64,000 bases of DNA from Cohnella endophytica (GCF_003628305.1 NZ_RBZM01000017.1:1-64000); one strand, 5' to 3'; shown: positions 51,201 to 59,282, counted from the stretch's first letter. Made by a program: numbers and translations. Notes: generated by a model from the sequence alone, not told the origin.

Positions 51201-54200
51201 TGTAAGCCAGATAACCGTCCGAATCGAGCGGAGTCAGACTTGTCTTCGCACGATTGCCGGACACGCTCATTCGGCTCAGGTCAACGACCGAAAATTCGCG
51301 AAGCACGCTGTTGTCCGACACCCGCTTGATCCGCATATTTTTCCCCGCTACGGCCTTCACGTTCTGGTTGAACGTCAACGTAAGCTCCTGGTCTATCGGA
51401 ACGTTCGTCGCTCCGTTCGCCGGAGAGTATGCCGTAACCGCGATGACGGTCGGCGTGGCGGTCGCCGTCTTGAAGCTCCAAGGGCTTTCGTCTATTTCTA
51501 CATCAGTAGGCACGCCATCATCCGAAAACACGTTGTCGTAGGTGACATTGCCCCCAAGACCCGCATAAGCGTTGCCTTTGCCGTGAGCGTCCCGAAACGC
51601 GCCTTCGTCAATGACGACGTAATAATGGCCTCCGCTCGTTCCTTTGCCTAGGTTTACGCCCGGATTAACCGTTACGACGGCACCGTCGATCGTCACTTTG
51701 CTCGTATCCGCGACGAGTATTTTAGCCTTGACGGCCCCCGCTACGCGGCCTTCGCCGTAAGAGGTTCTGTCCGGTTCCCTAATCGTCAAGTATTTGCCTG
51801 GAACCGCCGCGACGTCGTCGTTAAAAGTGATCGTCAATGCCGTATCCTGCGGCACGTTCGTAGCGTTGTCCAAGGGTGACAGCTTCGTCACCTTCAGCTC
51901 CGTCGTGTTCAACCATCGGGCGTACAGCGTCATGCTTGCTTTCACCGTGTCGTTGGCGAAATTCCATTCGTTTGAGAATGTCGTATCCGTATACCATCCG
52001 CCGAACGCATAGCCCTGCCGTGTCGGGTCGGTCGGTGCTACGATTTTCTCTCCGTCTTCTACGCCGGCGATCGGATCGACCGCGCTGCCCGAACGGGAAT
52101 CAAACGTGACGCCGTAGCCTTGGGAAGGAAACGGAATAATCCCCGAAGTCCCGAAAATCGGGCCGTATAGCATCGTTATATCATGACCTAGCTTGATCGT
52201 ATTGACTACGGCGCGCGTTGCCGTATCGATTATGTTTATGACGCCGAGATGGAGACCAATATCGTGAAACGGTGCTCTTTCTACCGTATAGAGATATTTC
52301 CCGTCCGCCGACATCTCGACGGTAAACGTCTGCAATGTGTTCTGAGTTTCAATCGGATAGTTCTCAAGCTTATTCGTTTGGATATCGAATGGGCGGATGC
52401 CGCCCTGCGTGCGGCGAGCGATATACAGGTATTTCTCGTCGGCGCTGACCGCACTCGATCCGAAGTCGGCGGGTTTCCCGAATACCGATTGGCTTACGAA
52501 TGTTTTCTTGGCCACGTTGATCACGGTGACCGTTCCGGTTTCCGGGTCAGTTGCATAAATTTTCGAGCCGTTCGGATTGACCGATAAGTAATTTACGTTG
52601 CTCGTGCCCAGGGAGAATCCCCCGACAATATTGTCGGTATTCGTGTCGATGATCGAGATGACCCCTTGCATTGACAAGTACAATTTAGTGCCGATCGTGA
52701 CCATCATCGTCGGTACGTATGATTGATGTTTGGTAAATCCTTCAAGTACTTTGTCCACTGTAAGCGTCTCTGTATTTATGACAGTGAGTACGCCCTTAAC
52801 CGGATCGAACACGTACGCTTTGCTTCCATCCGCGCTGAATCCGATTGTCCTCGGAAACGAGCTGTCCGGGAACAAATTAATCCTTTTGATAACAGCACCC
52901 AGATTCGTACCGCTTTGCGGATCGATGACGGCAACGCCACCGTCATTCCCGTTTCCGCTCAGAACGACGAACACTTGCTTGCCGTTGGGATTCATTCTGG
53001 CTGCGAGCGTCGAGGAATCTAATTCGAGGCTTCCCAGCAGCTTCCCGCTGCTCAAATCTACGACATCTATCACGCCCTTATTCATACCGAGCATGTTAGG
53101 AACATAGACCTTCTGGAACACGGACGGATCGGGATTAGGAGGACTGGTCCATTTCGCGTACAGCGTCATGTCCGACCTCACGATATCCGTCTGAGAATTC
53201 CAAATCTTCGTCAACGACGGCTCCGTATACCAGCCGCCGAACAAATAGCCTTCGCGGCTCGGTTCGAACGGCTCGGCCATCAGAGATCCCGACGGGATAT
53301 TGGAGATCGGCGCGACCGCGCTGCCCGACCGGGAATCGAAGCTTACGGTGTACCGGGCAGTGCGTTCCCTGGCCGCGGTCGTAATCATGAACGAGCCGAC
53401 CATATTCGAACCGCCGCTGATCGTCAGCGTCGCTTTGTTCGCTTTCGCGGTCAGATCGTACACGTTAAAGGTGTTATCGCTGCCGTTCACCGAATACGCG
53501 AGATTGCCGTCCGCCGACAGGCCGATCAGCATCGGGCCGCTGCCGACCGAGAACTCTCCGGACGGAACCCGTTTATTCGTCTCGGTATCGATTATCGCGA
53601 CCTGATTTTTTCCCTTAAGCGTGACGTATACGTATTTCCCGTCGGGAGATACCTCGGTCGCCGACGGCGATGCTCCGGTTCCTAAGTCAATCGTCGCTTC
53701 CACGTAACCGTTCGCGGGATTGATGACCGAGACGTCGTTGCTGGACGTATTGGCCACGTACAGCTTCTGGCCCCACGGATCCGCGGAGATGCCGCTCGGC
53801 GAACCACCAACCATGATGGTATATGTCGTTTCATTGTCCATGTCGATCATCTCTACAAAGCTTCCCCAGCTCGACGTTGAGAACAATTGGTTGCCGGCGA
53901 CAGCCAAAGCGCCAGGGCTTCTGATGTCGGCAATCGTGTGGCTCACGCTAAGCTTGGCCGTGTCGATTACCGAAATGCTGTTGCCTGATTTGTTGGCCAC
54001 ATAGGCTTTGCTTCCGTCGGCGTTAAACGCGATGCCTTGCGGACCTCCACCTACGGTTATCGTCTTCACGACGGTATCGGTAGCCGGATCGATCACGGAA
54101 ACGGTGCCGCTGCCCGTATTCGATACGAGCACTTGCTTGCCGTTCGGATTGACCGCCGCGCTGACCGGTTGACTTCCGACGGTAATTTTTCCTTTCTCGA

Positions 54201-54384
54201 CGGTGTTGTTCGTTAAATCAACGACATCCACCTTGTTCGAGGACATGCTTGCGATATAAGCCTTTTGAAACGCCGACGCGCTCTCGGCCGCCGCCGAGAC
54301 CGTTCCCAACCCCGTCGGAAGCACCCCCGCGAGCATGGAAAAGAGCGTCAGCATCACGATTGTACGATATGCGATTCTCTTCAT
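45235..54384 (-). CDS. Giant SLH-anchored surface protein with beta-propellers and ten tandem repeats
   Basis: A 3049-aa secreted protein. A signal peptide (about residues 1-32, ending VSAAAES) is followed by a YVTN-type beta-propeller (about 40-335), an InlB B-repeat (about 342-412, GYLFGGWYTEPS), a second propeller (about 420-765), a second InlB B-repeat (about 770-843), and two SbsA-type Big_5 Ig-like domains (about 848-1100, LSPLDNATNVPQDTALTITF and YSPANGATNVPIDQELTLTF). Then come ten copies of a roughly 106-aa unit (about 1112-2172), atrophied Ig-like domains (about 2172-2400), a large region of unknown fold, and three SLH domains (about 2861-3049, ending in RAEVATMILRLL) that bind pyruvylated wall polymer. 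It is probably a cell-surface structural or adhesive protein. No neighbour suggests a specific partner. Confidence 0.93.
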   Translation of the reverse strand: MKRIAYRTIVMLTLFSMLAGVLPTGLGTVSAAAESASAFQKAYIASMSSNKVDVVDLTNNTVEKGKITVGSQPVSAAVNPNGKQVLVSNTGSGTVSVIDPATDTVVKTITVGGGPQGIAFNADGSKAYVANKSGNSISVIDTAKLSVSHTIADIRSPGALAVAGNQLFSTSSWGSFVEMIDMDNETTYTIMVGGSPSGISADPWGQKLYVANTSSNDVSVINPANGYVEATIDLGTGASPSATEVSPDGKYVYVTLKGKNQVAIIDTETNKRVPSGEFSVGSGPMLIGLSADGNLAYSVNGSDNTFNVYDLTAKANKATLTISGGSNMVGSFMITTAARERTARYTVSFDSRSGSAVAPISNIPSGSLMAEPFEPSREGYLFGGWYTEPSLTKIWNSQTDIVRSDMTLYAKWTSPPNPDPSVFQKVYVPNMLGMNKGVIDVVDLSSGKLLGSLELDSSTLAARMNPNGKQVFVVLSGNGNDGGVAVIDPQSGTNLGAVIKRINLFPDSSFPRTIGFSADGSKAYVFDPVKGVLTVINTETLTVDKVLEGFTKHQSYVPTMMVTIGTKLYLSMQGVISIIDTNTDNIVGGFSLGTSNVNYLSVNPNGSKIYATDPETGTVTVINVAKKTFVSQSVFGKPADFGSSAVSADEKYLYIARRTQGGIRPFDIQTNKLENYPIETQNTLQTFTVEMSADGKYLYTVERAPFHDIGLHLGVINIIDTATRAVVNTIKLGHDITMLYGPIFGTSGIIPFPSQGYGVTFDSRSGSAVDPIAGVEDGEKIVAPTDPTRQGYAFGGWYTDTTFSNEWNFANDTVKASMTLYARWLNTTELKVTKLSPLDNATNVPQDTALTITFNDDVAAVPGKYLTIREPDRTSYGEGRVAGAVKAKILVADTSKVTIDGAVVTVNPGVNLGKGTSGGHYYVVIDEGAFRDAHGKGNAYAGLGGNVTYDNVFSDDGVPTDVEIDESPWSFKTATATPTVIAVTAYSPANGATNVPIDQELTLTFNQNVKAVAGKNMRIKRVSDNSVLREFSVVDLSRMSVSGNRAKTSLTPLDSDGYLAYNTAYYVEIDAGAFKNAFDMPYAGIVGKTTWTFTTGGKPPAPGFWPIPIPKPGPWPKTTEIPDVTPVAGNHLLVKVSSSLIATPNVGDNVPTGTGVIDPYVKGTAIPGVDAKVNRYIGLYEATSAGKVVKFLLIVLNEKDVTPEPVPVPGFNPVPEPEPGPDPETTDIPNVSPVTGNHLVVKVSSSLIATPNVGDDAPTGSGVIDPYVKGTAISGVDAKVNRYIGLYEVTSAGKVVKFRLIVLNDEDVNPGPKPEPVPGFNPVPEPEPGPDPETTDIPNVSPVTGNHLVVKVSSSLIATPNVGDNAPTGTGVIDPYVKGAAIPGVDAKVNRYIGLYEATSTGKVVKFRLIVLNEKDVTPEPEPVPGFNPVPEPEPGPDPETTDIPNVSPVTGNHLVVKVSSSLIATPNVGDDAPTGSGVIDPYVKGTAISGVDAKVNRYIGLYEVTSAGKVVKFRLIVLNDEDVNPGPKPEPVPGFNPVPEPEPGPDPETTDIPNVSPVTGNHLVVKVSSSLIATPNVGDNAPTGTGVIDPYVKGAAIPGVDAKVNRYIGLYEVDAVGKVVKFHLIVLNEEDVDSGTPQPEPAPVPGFTPVPKPKPGKKPGTTGIPNVTTGTDNHLVVKVSSVIIETPNIGDLGPSGNNVITPYTSGEDIPGVDAKVNRYIGLYEVDAAGKVVKFRLIVLNEDDVSPPIPAPGFTPAPKPKPGKKPGTTGIPNVTTGTDNHLVVKVSSVIIETPNIGDHAPSGDNVISPYTSGDDIPGVDAKVNRYIGLYEVDAAGKVVKFRLIVLNEDDVSKPTPAPGFTPAPKPAPGTKPGTTGIPDVTTEAGNRLIVKISSSVIETPNEGDDAPTGTGVIDPYTSGADIPGVDAKVNRYIGVYEVDAAGKVVKFRLIVLNEDDVSPSTPAPGFTPVPKPKPGKKPGTAGIPNVTTGADNHLVVKVSSVIIETPNIGDHAPSGDNVISPYTSGDDIPGVDAKVNRYIGLYEVDAAGKVVKFRLIVLNEDDVSKPTPAPGFTPAPKPAPGNKPGTTGIPDVTPGTGNHLVLKVTNGVIGTPNIGDDAPTGTGVIDPYTTGDDIPGADAKVNRYIGVYEVDADGKVVKFHLIVLNDEDISPVSGYLKQDQELLAIGYQTGDNENHVTKTLYLPAKGQSGKTSITWTTDDADHVRNNGRISRPGVDDQDVFVTLTAMIKDDTTGAVTTKVFVVKVMKMTDEDAVREAARNLTVDNGFAFAQGDTWESVTRDVLLLGQGLYGTSIAWSSADTATIAIAMKDGQANAVVHRPQSRDTHVVVTATISRGTASVTKTFLLVVNNLTVTKVDDETRKPTARKAEATVNPDGTPSSDQFVILRTKLSDGTNIDTVIVDPAKLEQLADRFNPGDAQEKNRTVELRMSQPSGSPADEIAVEIPSSAISALADRNGLLVIRTDEGSIKLDSNALKRLADQGTDLYFRLVPVQNNAEQHEANDALHADSQVKTAAQGKPIQLLGIPRKIETNLTGSPTKVVLPLNGSLLSGRDPSSLRVFVEHTDGTKELLTGVIQYENGNPVGIEIEINRFSRFQIISFDEIKTNNGGSAGAARKLIDLILNGALQRDTASLNETAPNAARIIVDNEAIIGRLTAAPTGSVLTVPQVTEASSVDVVLNGKLLKRLVQLAGTLRIETALGSYTVPVTALNSDKLFAALGNPEKLEDVSITFTISPADPSTAEKMKELAKKKGAALTGSPIRFAIRAELNGKTVSVDQFDRYVQREIRLPDGTQPSEATTAVSIALDGSLLHMPTRFESRGGKRFAVISSLYNGPFALIGQKISFSDAKGHWAAATINDLATRNVVTGTTIGKFEPNRSITRAEFAAILVRALGLKNSAGEGARFSDVRKTDWFYDAVAAASEFKLVNGYADGKFKPTALITRQEAMAMLARAMKVTGLHKELQPETEKSLLASFTDAKEADKWALASVAETLEAAIVQGRAKQELAPKAQIKRAEVATMILRLLRASNLI
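47870..51050 (-). repeat. Ten tandem ~320-bp repeats inside the SLH-protein gene
   Basis: Each unit encodes about 75 conserved residues (GNHLVVKVSSSLIATPNVGD, then GVIDPY, GVDAKVNRYIGLYE, GKVVKFRLIVLNEDDV) plus a Pro-rich linker of PEPVPGFNPVPEPEPG or PTPAPGFTPAPKPAPG type. Units 1-5 carry the Glu-rich linker and units 6-10 the Lys/Ala-rich one, so two sub-families expanded separately. Confidence 0.93.
49592..50748. repeat. Recent 648-bp two-unit duplication inside the repeat array
   Basis: Bases 49592 to about 50100 are nearly identical to 50240 to about 50748, an offset of exactly 648 bases (two repeat units, 216 codons). Silent differences are almost absent, so the copy is recent or is kept alike by recombination. 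Confidence 0.88.
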
Positions 54385-54499
54385 TTCTCATCATCCTTCC
54401 CCAAGAAAAATATCTCATGTTGCTGCAAATGCAAAATATATACCACTATACCATCCGGCATCTCTCAAAAATCTCTCAAACTTTTTGCTGCGGAAAACG

Positions 54500-54541
54500 A
54501 AAAAAAGCTCCCCATCAGCCTATCGGCCAATGAGAAGCTTT
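54500..54541 (-). terminator. Terminator after groEL
   Basis: Hairpin with arms AAAGCTTCTCAT/ATGGGGAGCTTT and an inner GGCC/GGCT stem, followed by seven T on the minus strand. Confidence 0.8.
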
Positions 54542-54571
54542 GTTTGTTATCGTTTTGGCGTTTCGCCCTTC

Positions 54572-56200
54572 TTACATCATTCCGCCCATGCCGCCCATGT
54601 CGGGCATACCGCCGCCAGCTGCGGCTTTAGGCTCAGGCTTATCGGCGATAACCGCTTCGGTCGTCAAGAAGACAGCCGCTACGGAAGCAGCGTTCTGCAA
54701 TGCTGAACGCGTTACCTTCACCGGGTCGATAATGCCCGCTTCGAACATGTTAACCCACTCGCCGGAAGAAGCGTTGTATCCAGTACCAACCGCTTCCTTC
54801 TTCAAGCGCTCGACGATAACGGAGCCTTCTTGGCCCGCGTTAGCCGCGATCGTGCGGATCGGCTCTTCCAATGCGCGAAGGATGATGTTCACGCCTGTTT
54901 TCTCGTCGCCTTCCGCAGTAACTGCAGCAACGGCGCTGTATACGTTAACCAGGGCTGTACCGCCGCCGGAAACGATTCCTTCTTCAACTGCCGCACGAGT
55001 CGCGTTCAGAGCATCTTCAATGCGAAGTTTGCGCTCTTTCAACTCGGTTTCGGTAGCTGCGCCGACTTTGATAACCGCTACGCCGCCGGCCAATTTAGCC
55101 AAACGTTCTTGCAATTTCTCGCGATCGAAGTCCGAAGTCGTATCTTCGATTTGCGCTTTGATTTGGTTAACGCGAGCGTCGATATCGGCTTTGTCTCCAG
55201 CACCGTCTACTACGATCGTGTTTTCTTTGTTTACGCGTACTTGACGAGCCGTACCCAGTTGTTGAATCGTCGTGGATTTGAGCTCAAGTCCGAGTTCTTC
55301 GGTAATGACTTGACCGCCGGTAAGAGCGGCAATATCCTGCAGCATCGCTTTGCGGCGATCGCCGAAGCCCGGAGCTTTAACTCCGACGCAAGTGAACGTA
55401 CCGCGAAGACGGTTGACGACGAGCGTGGACAACGCTTCGCCTTCGATGTCTTCGGCGATGATCAGCAATTGCTTGCCGGATTGAACGACTTTCTCCAGAA
55501 CAGGCAAGATCTCTTGGATGTTGGAGATTTTTTTGTCGGTGATGAGGATCAATGGATTCTCAAGGTTAGCTTCCATTTTATCCGTATCGGTAATCATGTA
55601 TGGTGTGATATAACCGCGGTCGAATTGCATACCTTCGACGACTTCGAGATCCGTGTTAAAGCCTTTGGATTCTTCAACGGTAATGACGCCGTCTTTGCCG
55701 ACTTTATCCATAGCGTCGGCGATCAATTGACCGACTTCATCGTCAGCAGCCGAGATAGCGGCTACTTGAGCGATATCGTTGCGGCCTTCGACCGGTTTGG
55801 AGATCTTTTGCAGTTCTTCAACCGCAGCTCTTACCGCTTTGTCGATGCCTTTGCGAATAACCATAGGGTTAGCGCCTGCGGTTACGTTTTTCAAGCCTTC
55901 GCGAATCATAGCTTGAGCAAGAACGGTTGCGGTAGTCGTACCGTCCCCCGCGATATCGTTCGTTTTCGTAGCGACTTCTTTAACGAGTTGTGCGCCCATG
56001 TTCTCGAACGCGTCTTCCAGTTCGATTTCTTTGGCAATCGTTACGCCGTCATTCGTGATCAGGGGAGAACCGAATTTTTTCTCGAGAACGACATTGCGGC
56101 CTTTCGGTCCGAGCGTTACTTTAACTACGTTCGCCAAAGCATCGACACCGCGTAGCATAGCGCGGCGAGCGTCTTCGCTGAATTTAATTTCCTTAGCCAT
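54572..56200 (-). CDS. groEL: Chaperonin GroEL (HSP60)
   Basis: A 542-aa chaperonin subunit that folds proteins inside the double-ring cage with GroES and ATP. The sequence includes the ATP site segments VTLGPKGRNVVLEKKFGSP and DGTTTATVLAQAM, and the C-terminal GGM tail (GGGMPDMGGMGGMM). It follows groES by 34 bases in one operon under CIRCE control. The opposite strand carries a long open frame (441 codons) that I regard as a composition artefact. Confidence 0.99.
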   Translation of the reverse strand: MAKEIKFSEDARRAMLRGVDALANVVKVTLGPKGRNVVLEKKFGSPLITNDGVTIAKEIELEDAFENMGAQLVKEVATKTNDIAGDGTTTATVLAQAMIREGLKNVTAGANPMVIRKGIDKAVRAAVEELQKISKPVEGRNDIAQVAAISAADDEVGQLIADAMDKVGKDGVITVEESKGFNTDLEVVEGMQFDRGYITPYMITDTDKMEANLENPLILITDKKISNIQEILPVLEKVVQSGKQLLIIAEDIEGEALSTLVVNRLRGTFTCVGVKAPGFGDRRKAMLQDIAALTGGQVITEELGLELKSTTIQQLGTARQVRVNKENTIVVDGAGDKADIDARVNQIKAQIEDTTSDFDREKLQERLAKLAGGVAVIKVGAATETELKERKLRIEDALNATRAAVEEGIVSGGGTALVNVYSAVAAVTAEGDEKTGVNIILRALEEPIRTIAANAGQEGSVIVERLKKEAVGTGYNASSGEWVNMFEAGIIDPVKVTRSALQNAASVAAVFLTTEAVIADKPEPKAAAGGGMPDMGGMGGMM

Positions 56201-56234
56201 TATTAATTGCCCTCCTTATTAAGTACGTTTGTAA

Positions 56235-56519
56235 TTAACCCACGATTGCGTGGATGTCGCTTTCCTTCATGATCAAATACTCTTTACCTTCGTATTTGAT
56301 TTCCGTACCCGCATATTTAGAGAACAATACACGGTCGCCTGCTTTTACTTCCAGCGCGATCCGTTCACCGTCTTTAGTCAAAGCTCCGCTACCCACCGCG
56401 ATAATCGTTCCTTCTTGCGGCTTTTCTTTCGCAGTATCCGGCAGTACGATACCGCTGATCGTTTTCTCTTCTTTCGCGTTCGCTTCTACGAGTACGCGGT
56501 CACCCAAAGGTTTAATCAT
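56235..56519 (-). CDS. groES: Co-chaperonin GroES
   Basis: A 94-aa co-chaperonin with MIKPLGDRVLVEANAKEEKTISGIVLPDTAKEKPQEG, including the mobile loop (KTISGIVLPDT) that contacts GroEL. First gene of the groESL operon. Confidence 0.99.
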   Translation of the reverse strand: MIKPLGDRVLVEANAKEEKTISGIVLPDTAKEKPQEGTIIAVGSGALTKDGERIALEVKAGDRVLFSKYAGTEIKYEGKEYLIMKESDIHAIVG

Positions 56520-56565
56520 GTAAATAGCCTCCTTCTTATTGGCGTATTATGGTGAAGCCATTCTG

Positions 56566-56592
56566 TTAGCACTCAATTGTCTCAAGTGCTAA
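56566..56592. promoter_or_regulatory. CIRCE operator (HrcA binding site)
   Basis: TTAGCACTC (56566-56574), nine-base spacer, AAGTGCTAA (56584-56592). The inverted repeat deviates from the TTAGCACTC-n9-GAGTGCTAA consensus only by A for G at the inner edge of one arm. It is placed between the promoter and groES for heat-inducible HrcA repression. Confidence 0.95.
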
Positions 56593-56604
56593 TAACCATT
56601 TTCT

Positions 56605-56633
56605 ATGATACGGTTTTTATGGATGGTTTTCAA
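56605..56633 (-). promoter_or_regulatory. groESL promoter
   Basis: TTGAAA (56628-56633), a 17-base spacer and TATCAT (56605-56610) on the minus strand, immediately upstream of CIRCE. Confidence 0.8.
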
Positions 56634-56655
56634 GTCCTTTAGGTTAAATCGCGAA

Positions 56656-56692
56656 CAAAAAAATGCGAATCCGCTAGTCGAGCGGATTCGCA
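56656..56692 (-). terminator. Terminator after the chemoreceptor gene
   Basis: Perfect stem TGCGAATCCGCT-agtcg-AGCGGATTCGCA followed by seven T on the minus strand. Confidence 0.92.
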
Positions 56693-56732
56693 CCTCTAAG
56701 GGCTTCATACCCTTGTTTGTTTTATGGCTTAC

Positions 56733-58004
56733 TTAGGTCTTGAAGTTGCCTACCAATCCTTTAAGCCTGGAAGCCATCGAGCTTAAGTTCTCGGCCGTGC
56801 GTGCCATCTCTTCCGTGGATGACAATTGCTGCTCCGTCATTGCCGACACTTGTTCGGTAAAGGAAGCCGTTTCTTCCGTAATACGGGCGATGTCTTGAAT
56901 AGACTGCACTACGGATGTGCTTCCGGCCGACATTTGCTCAACGGAAGCGGCTACGTCAACGATATTCGAGCTCAGCAGACCGACCTTGCCAACGATCTCG
57001 CGGAATGTTTCCTCCGCGTTTTGCATGCCGGACACCGCGGAGAATACTTGACCCGCGCTCTGTTCGAACATCGTAGCCACTTGGCCGATATCGCTGGACA
57101 TCGTTCCGATCGTATCTCCGATTTGAACGGCCGATTGCTGGGTCTGGTCCGCAAGCTTGCGGATCTCGCCCGCGACGACGGCGAAGCCTCGTCCGTGCTC
57201 GCCTGCGCGAGCAGCTTCGATCGCGGCGTTAAGCGCGAGCAAGTTGGTTTGGTTCGCAACCTCGGAAATATATCCGATGACTTCGCGTACCTGCTCGGAC
57301 TTGTGATTCAATCCCCTAACGACTTCTTGGAGGGAACGGAACGCTTTCTCTACCTGGACGATATCCTTCGACGTGGATTGCAGCAATTCGGAGCCTGCTT
57401 CCGCGCGGCTAACCGTCGTTTGCGCCGTGTCCGACACCCCGGTCGTCGTAGCCGCTACCTGATTCAATCCATCCAACGTTTCCTGCATCGTTGCGGAAAT
57501 TTCCTGCGATTGGGCGACTTGCGTCTCGGAGCCCGCGGCGACTTTCTCGACCGCTTTGGATACTTCGCTGCTGACGCGCGCGTTCTCGTCCGCGCCTTGT
57601 TTAAGCTGAATCGCAGAGGCCGCAAGTTCCGCCGTACTGTCGCGAAGCTCCCTCATCATCTTCTGCAGCCCGTCAAGCATTTGATTGGCCGAATTGGCCA
57701 AATCGCCCATCTCGTCGGTTGAACGAATATGTATGCGTCTCGTCAGGTCCCCGCCGGAAGAAGCAATATTCCGCAACGTAGCGGTAACCCCGCCGATCGA
57801 TTCGGTCAAGTTCCGTGTCAACCACATCAAGCCGAATCCGGCGCAACCGGCGATCGCGACGAAAATGACAATCAACTCGATGAACAGCCCGGAATGATCC
57901 GAAACATCCATTCCTGATATTAAGAGTACGAATGCCAATGCCAATAACACAATCAAACCCAAATAACCAATCGTGATCTTGCGAACCAATGTCATGTCGC
58001 GCAT
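56733..58004 (-). CDS. Methyl-accepting chemotaxis protein without extracellular sensor domain
   Basis: A 423-aa receptor. Two membrane helices (about residues 11-29 and 40-62) are separated by only about ten residues, then a HAMP domain (about 63-115), and a signalling coiled coil with the CheA/CheW-contact hairpin EVANQTNLLALNAAIEAARAGEHGRGFAVVAGEIRKLADQ. Since almost nothing projects outside the cell, it must sense a membrane or cytosolic cue, or form mixed arrays with other receptors. GGGAGGG precedes the start codon. It lies between tatC and groESL and has its own terminator. Confidence 0.92.
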   Translation of the reverse strand: MRDMTLVRKITIGYLGLIVLLALAFVLLISGMDVSDHSGLFIELIVIFVAIAGCAGFGLMWLTRNLTESIGGVTATLRNIASSGGDLTRRIHIRSTDEMGDLANSANQMLDGLQKMMRELRDSTAELAASAIQLKQGADENARVSSEVSKAVEKVAAGSETQVAQSQEISATMQETLDGLNQVAATTTGVSDTAQTTVSRAEAGSELLQSTSKDIVQVEKAFRSLQEVVRGLNHKSEQVREVIGYISEVANQTNLLALNAAIEAARAGEHGRGFAVVAGEIRKLADQTQQSAVQIGDTIGTMSSDIGQVATMFEQSAGQVFSAVSGMQNAEETFREIVGKVGLLSSNIVDVAASVEQMSAGSTSVVQSIQDIARITEETASFTEQVSAMTEQQLSSTEEMARTAENLSSMASRLKGLVGNFKT

Positions 58005-58133
58005 TCCTTGTCCCTCCCGGATTGTAACAACCGATGAAAGCCCTTACTTGAGACAAGTGTACCATAAGTTAGGACATTGGCATATCGAAATTTGACACAT
58101 ATTGCTTCTTTATGGAAGGAAATTCTTCAAACC

Positions 58134-58910
58134 TCAATCCTCGATCTCGCGCTCTTTTCTCGCCTGGTCTTTCATGCGTTTGCGATAAGCCATACTGGAC
58201 AGCAACACGCTAAGCTCGTAGAGCATTACTAAAGGAACCGCCACGAGCATATCCGAGACGACGTCCGGAGGAGTTACCATCACGCCGATAACGATTAGAA
58301 TGAACCACGCGACTTTGCGCATTTTCTTAAGGATCAGAGGGTTCAGTATTCCGATTCGGCTCAAAAACAAAATGACCAACGGAAGCTCGAACAATAAGGA
58401 GATCGGCAACAGGATGTTGAACAAGAACGAGAAATACTGAGTCACCCCGTACGTCTGTTCCAAGCCCATGTTGTTGGTCATCTTTTCCGTAAAAAGGAAC
58501 GCCATCGGAAAGACGACGAAATAGGAGAAGGCCAGTCCGATCAGGAACATTAAAAAAGCCCACGGCACGTATTGCAACGTCGCTCTTTGCTCTCTTTTCC
58601 CCAATGCCGGACGCACGAAAGCCCATAATTGAAACATAAAGAAAGGAATCGAGATAATAAAGGAAATTACGATCGCGAATTTCATGTATAGGCCGATCGC
58701 GTCCCAAGGAGAAAAAGCATGAAGATCCAGACTTTTCACCGGCGCGGCCGCAACCAAATAATCGAAGACCGGTTGGGCCCCGAATAGTCCCGCGACAAGT
58801 CCGAGGACAAACACGATCAAGCTATAAATAATCCGTTTGCGCAGCTCGCCTAAATGCTCCGTCAGCGGCATCCAGTCCTCGTCCTGCTGCGGTCCTAACC
58901 TTTCGCTCAT
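58134..58910 (-). CDS. tatC: Sec-independent translocase subunit TatC
   Basis: A 258-aa, six-helix membrane protein that recognises twin-arginine signal peptides. The N-terminal cytosolic motif MPLTEHLGELRKRI with the conserved Glu, and the SFIISIPFFMFQLWAFVRPAL and FxxxFELPLVILFLSRIGIL segments, are typical. The start is the ATG after GGAGGTTAGAAGG; 25 codons upstream are open but not TatC-like. It follows tatA by 93 bases. Confidence 0.94.
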   Translation of the reverse strand: MSERLGPQQDEDWMPLTEHLGELRKRIIYSLIVFVLGLVAGLFGAQPVFDYLVAAAPVKSLDLHAFSPWDAIGLYMKFAIVISFIISIPFFMFQLWAFVRPALGKREQRATLQYVPWAFLMFLIGLAFSYFVVFPMAFLFTEKMTNNMGLEQTYGVTQYFSFLFNILLPISLLFELPLVILFLSRIGILNPLILKKMRKVAWFILIVIGVMVTPPDVVSDMLVAVPLVMLYELSVLLSSMAYRKRMKDQARKEREIED

Positions 58911-59003
58911 CCTTCTAACCTCCACGAAACAATAGGGCTGTCCCGTGCGCAGCTCGAACCTTTGCGCCGAGGACAGCCCCTTCATGTTTTCTACGGCTTC
59001 CCG

Positions 59004-59237
59004 TTATTCCGGGAGACGTCGTTCCGCTTTCGGATGTTCCGCCTCTACCGGCGAAACGTCCACGCGGCTTGCCGCAGGACGCTCTTTAGGATCATCCATC
59101 AGATCGTTAGCGCCCTTCTTAAACTCGCGAAGCGTGCGGCCGAAAGCCCTTCCCAATTCAGGAAGCTTGTTCGGTCCGAACAAAAGCAATGCGATAAGCA
59201 CGAGCAAAATCATACCCGAAGCACCGATACCTGACAT
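59004..59237 (-). CDS. tatA: Twin-arginine translocase subunit TatA
   Basis: A 77-aa TatA with one N-terminal membrane helix (SGMILLVLIALLLFGPNKLPELGRAFGRTLREFKKG) with the FGP hinge and an amphipathic helix, then an acidic tail. The start is the ATG after GGAGGTTTTAAGT. It is the pore-forming partner of TatC; no TatB-like gene is seen, as normal for Firmicutes. Confidence 0.94.
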   Translation of the reverse strand: MSGIGASGMILLVLIALLLFGPNKLPELGRAFGRTLREFKKGANDLMDDPKERPAASRVDVSPVEAEHPKAERRLPE

Positions 59238-59282
59238 ACTTAAAACCTCCGTTCTCATATGACACGCTGCAACCCGATGGAA

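Noticed and set aside
47674..51651. Many repeated plus-strand open frames of about 100 codons, Arg/His-rich or Gly/Ser-rich
   Set aside because: They are antisense shadows of the tandem repeats in the SLH-protein gene and repeat only because that DNA repeats.
54830..56155. Long open reading frame (441 codons) on the plus strand opposite groEL
   Set aside because: It mirrors a highly conserved gene with strong codon bias, has no ribosome binding site or recognisable domain, and reflects lack of stops on the antisense strand.
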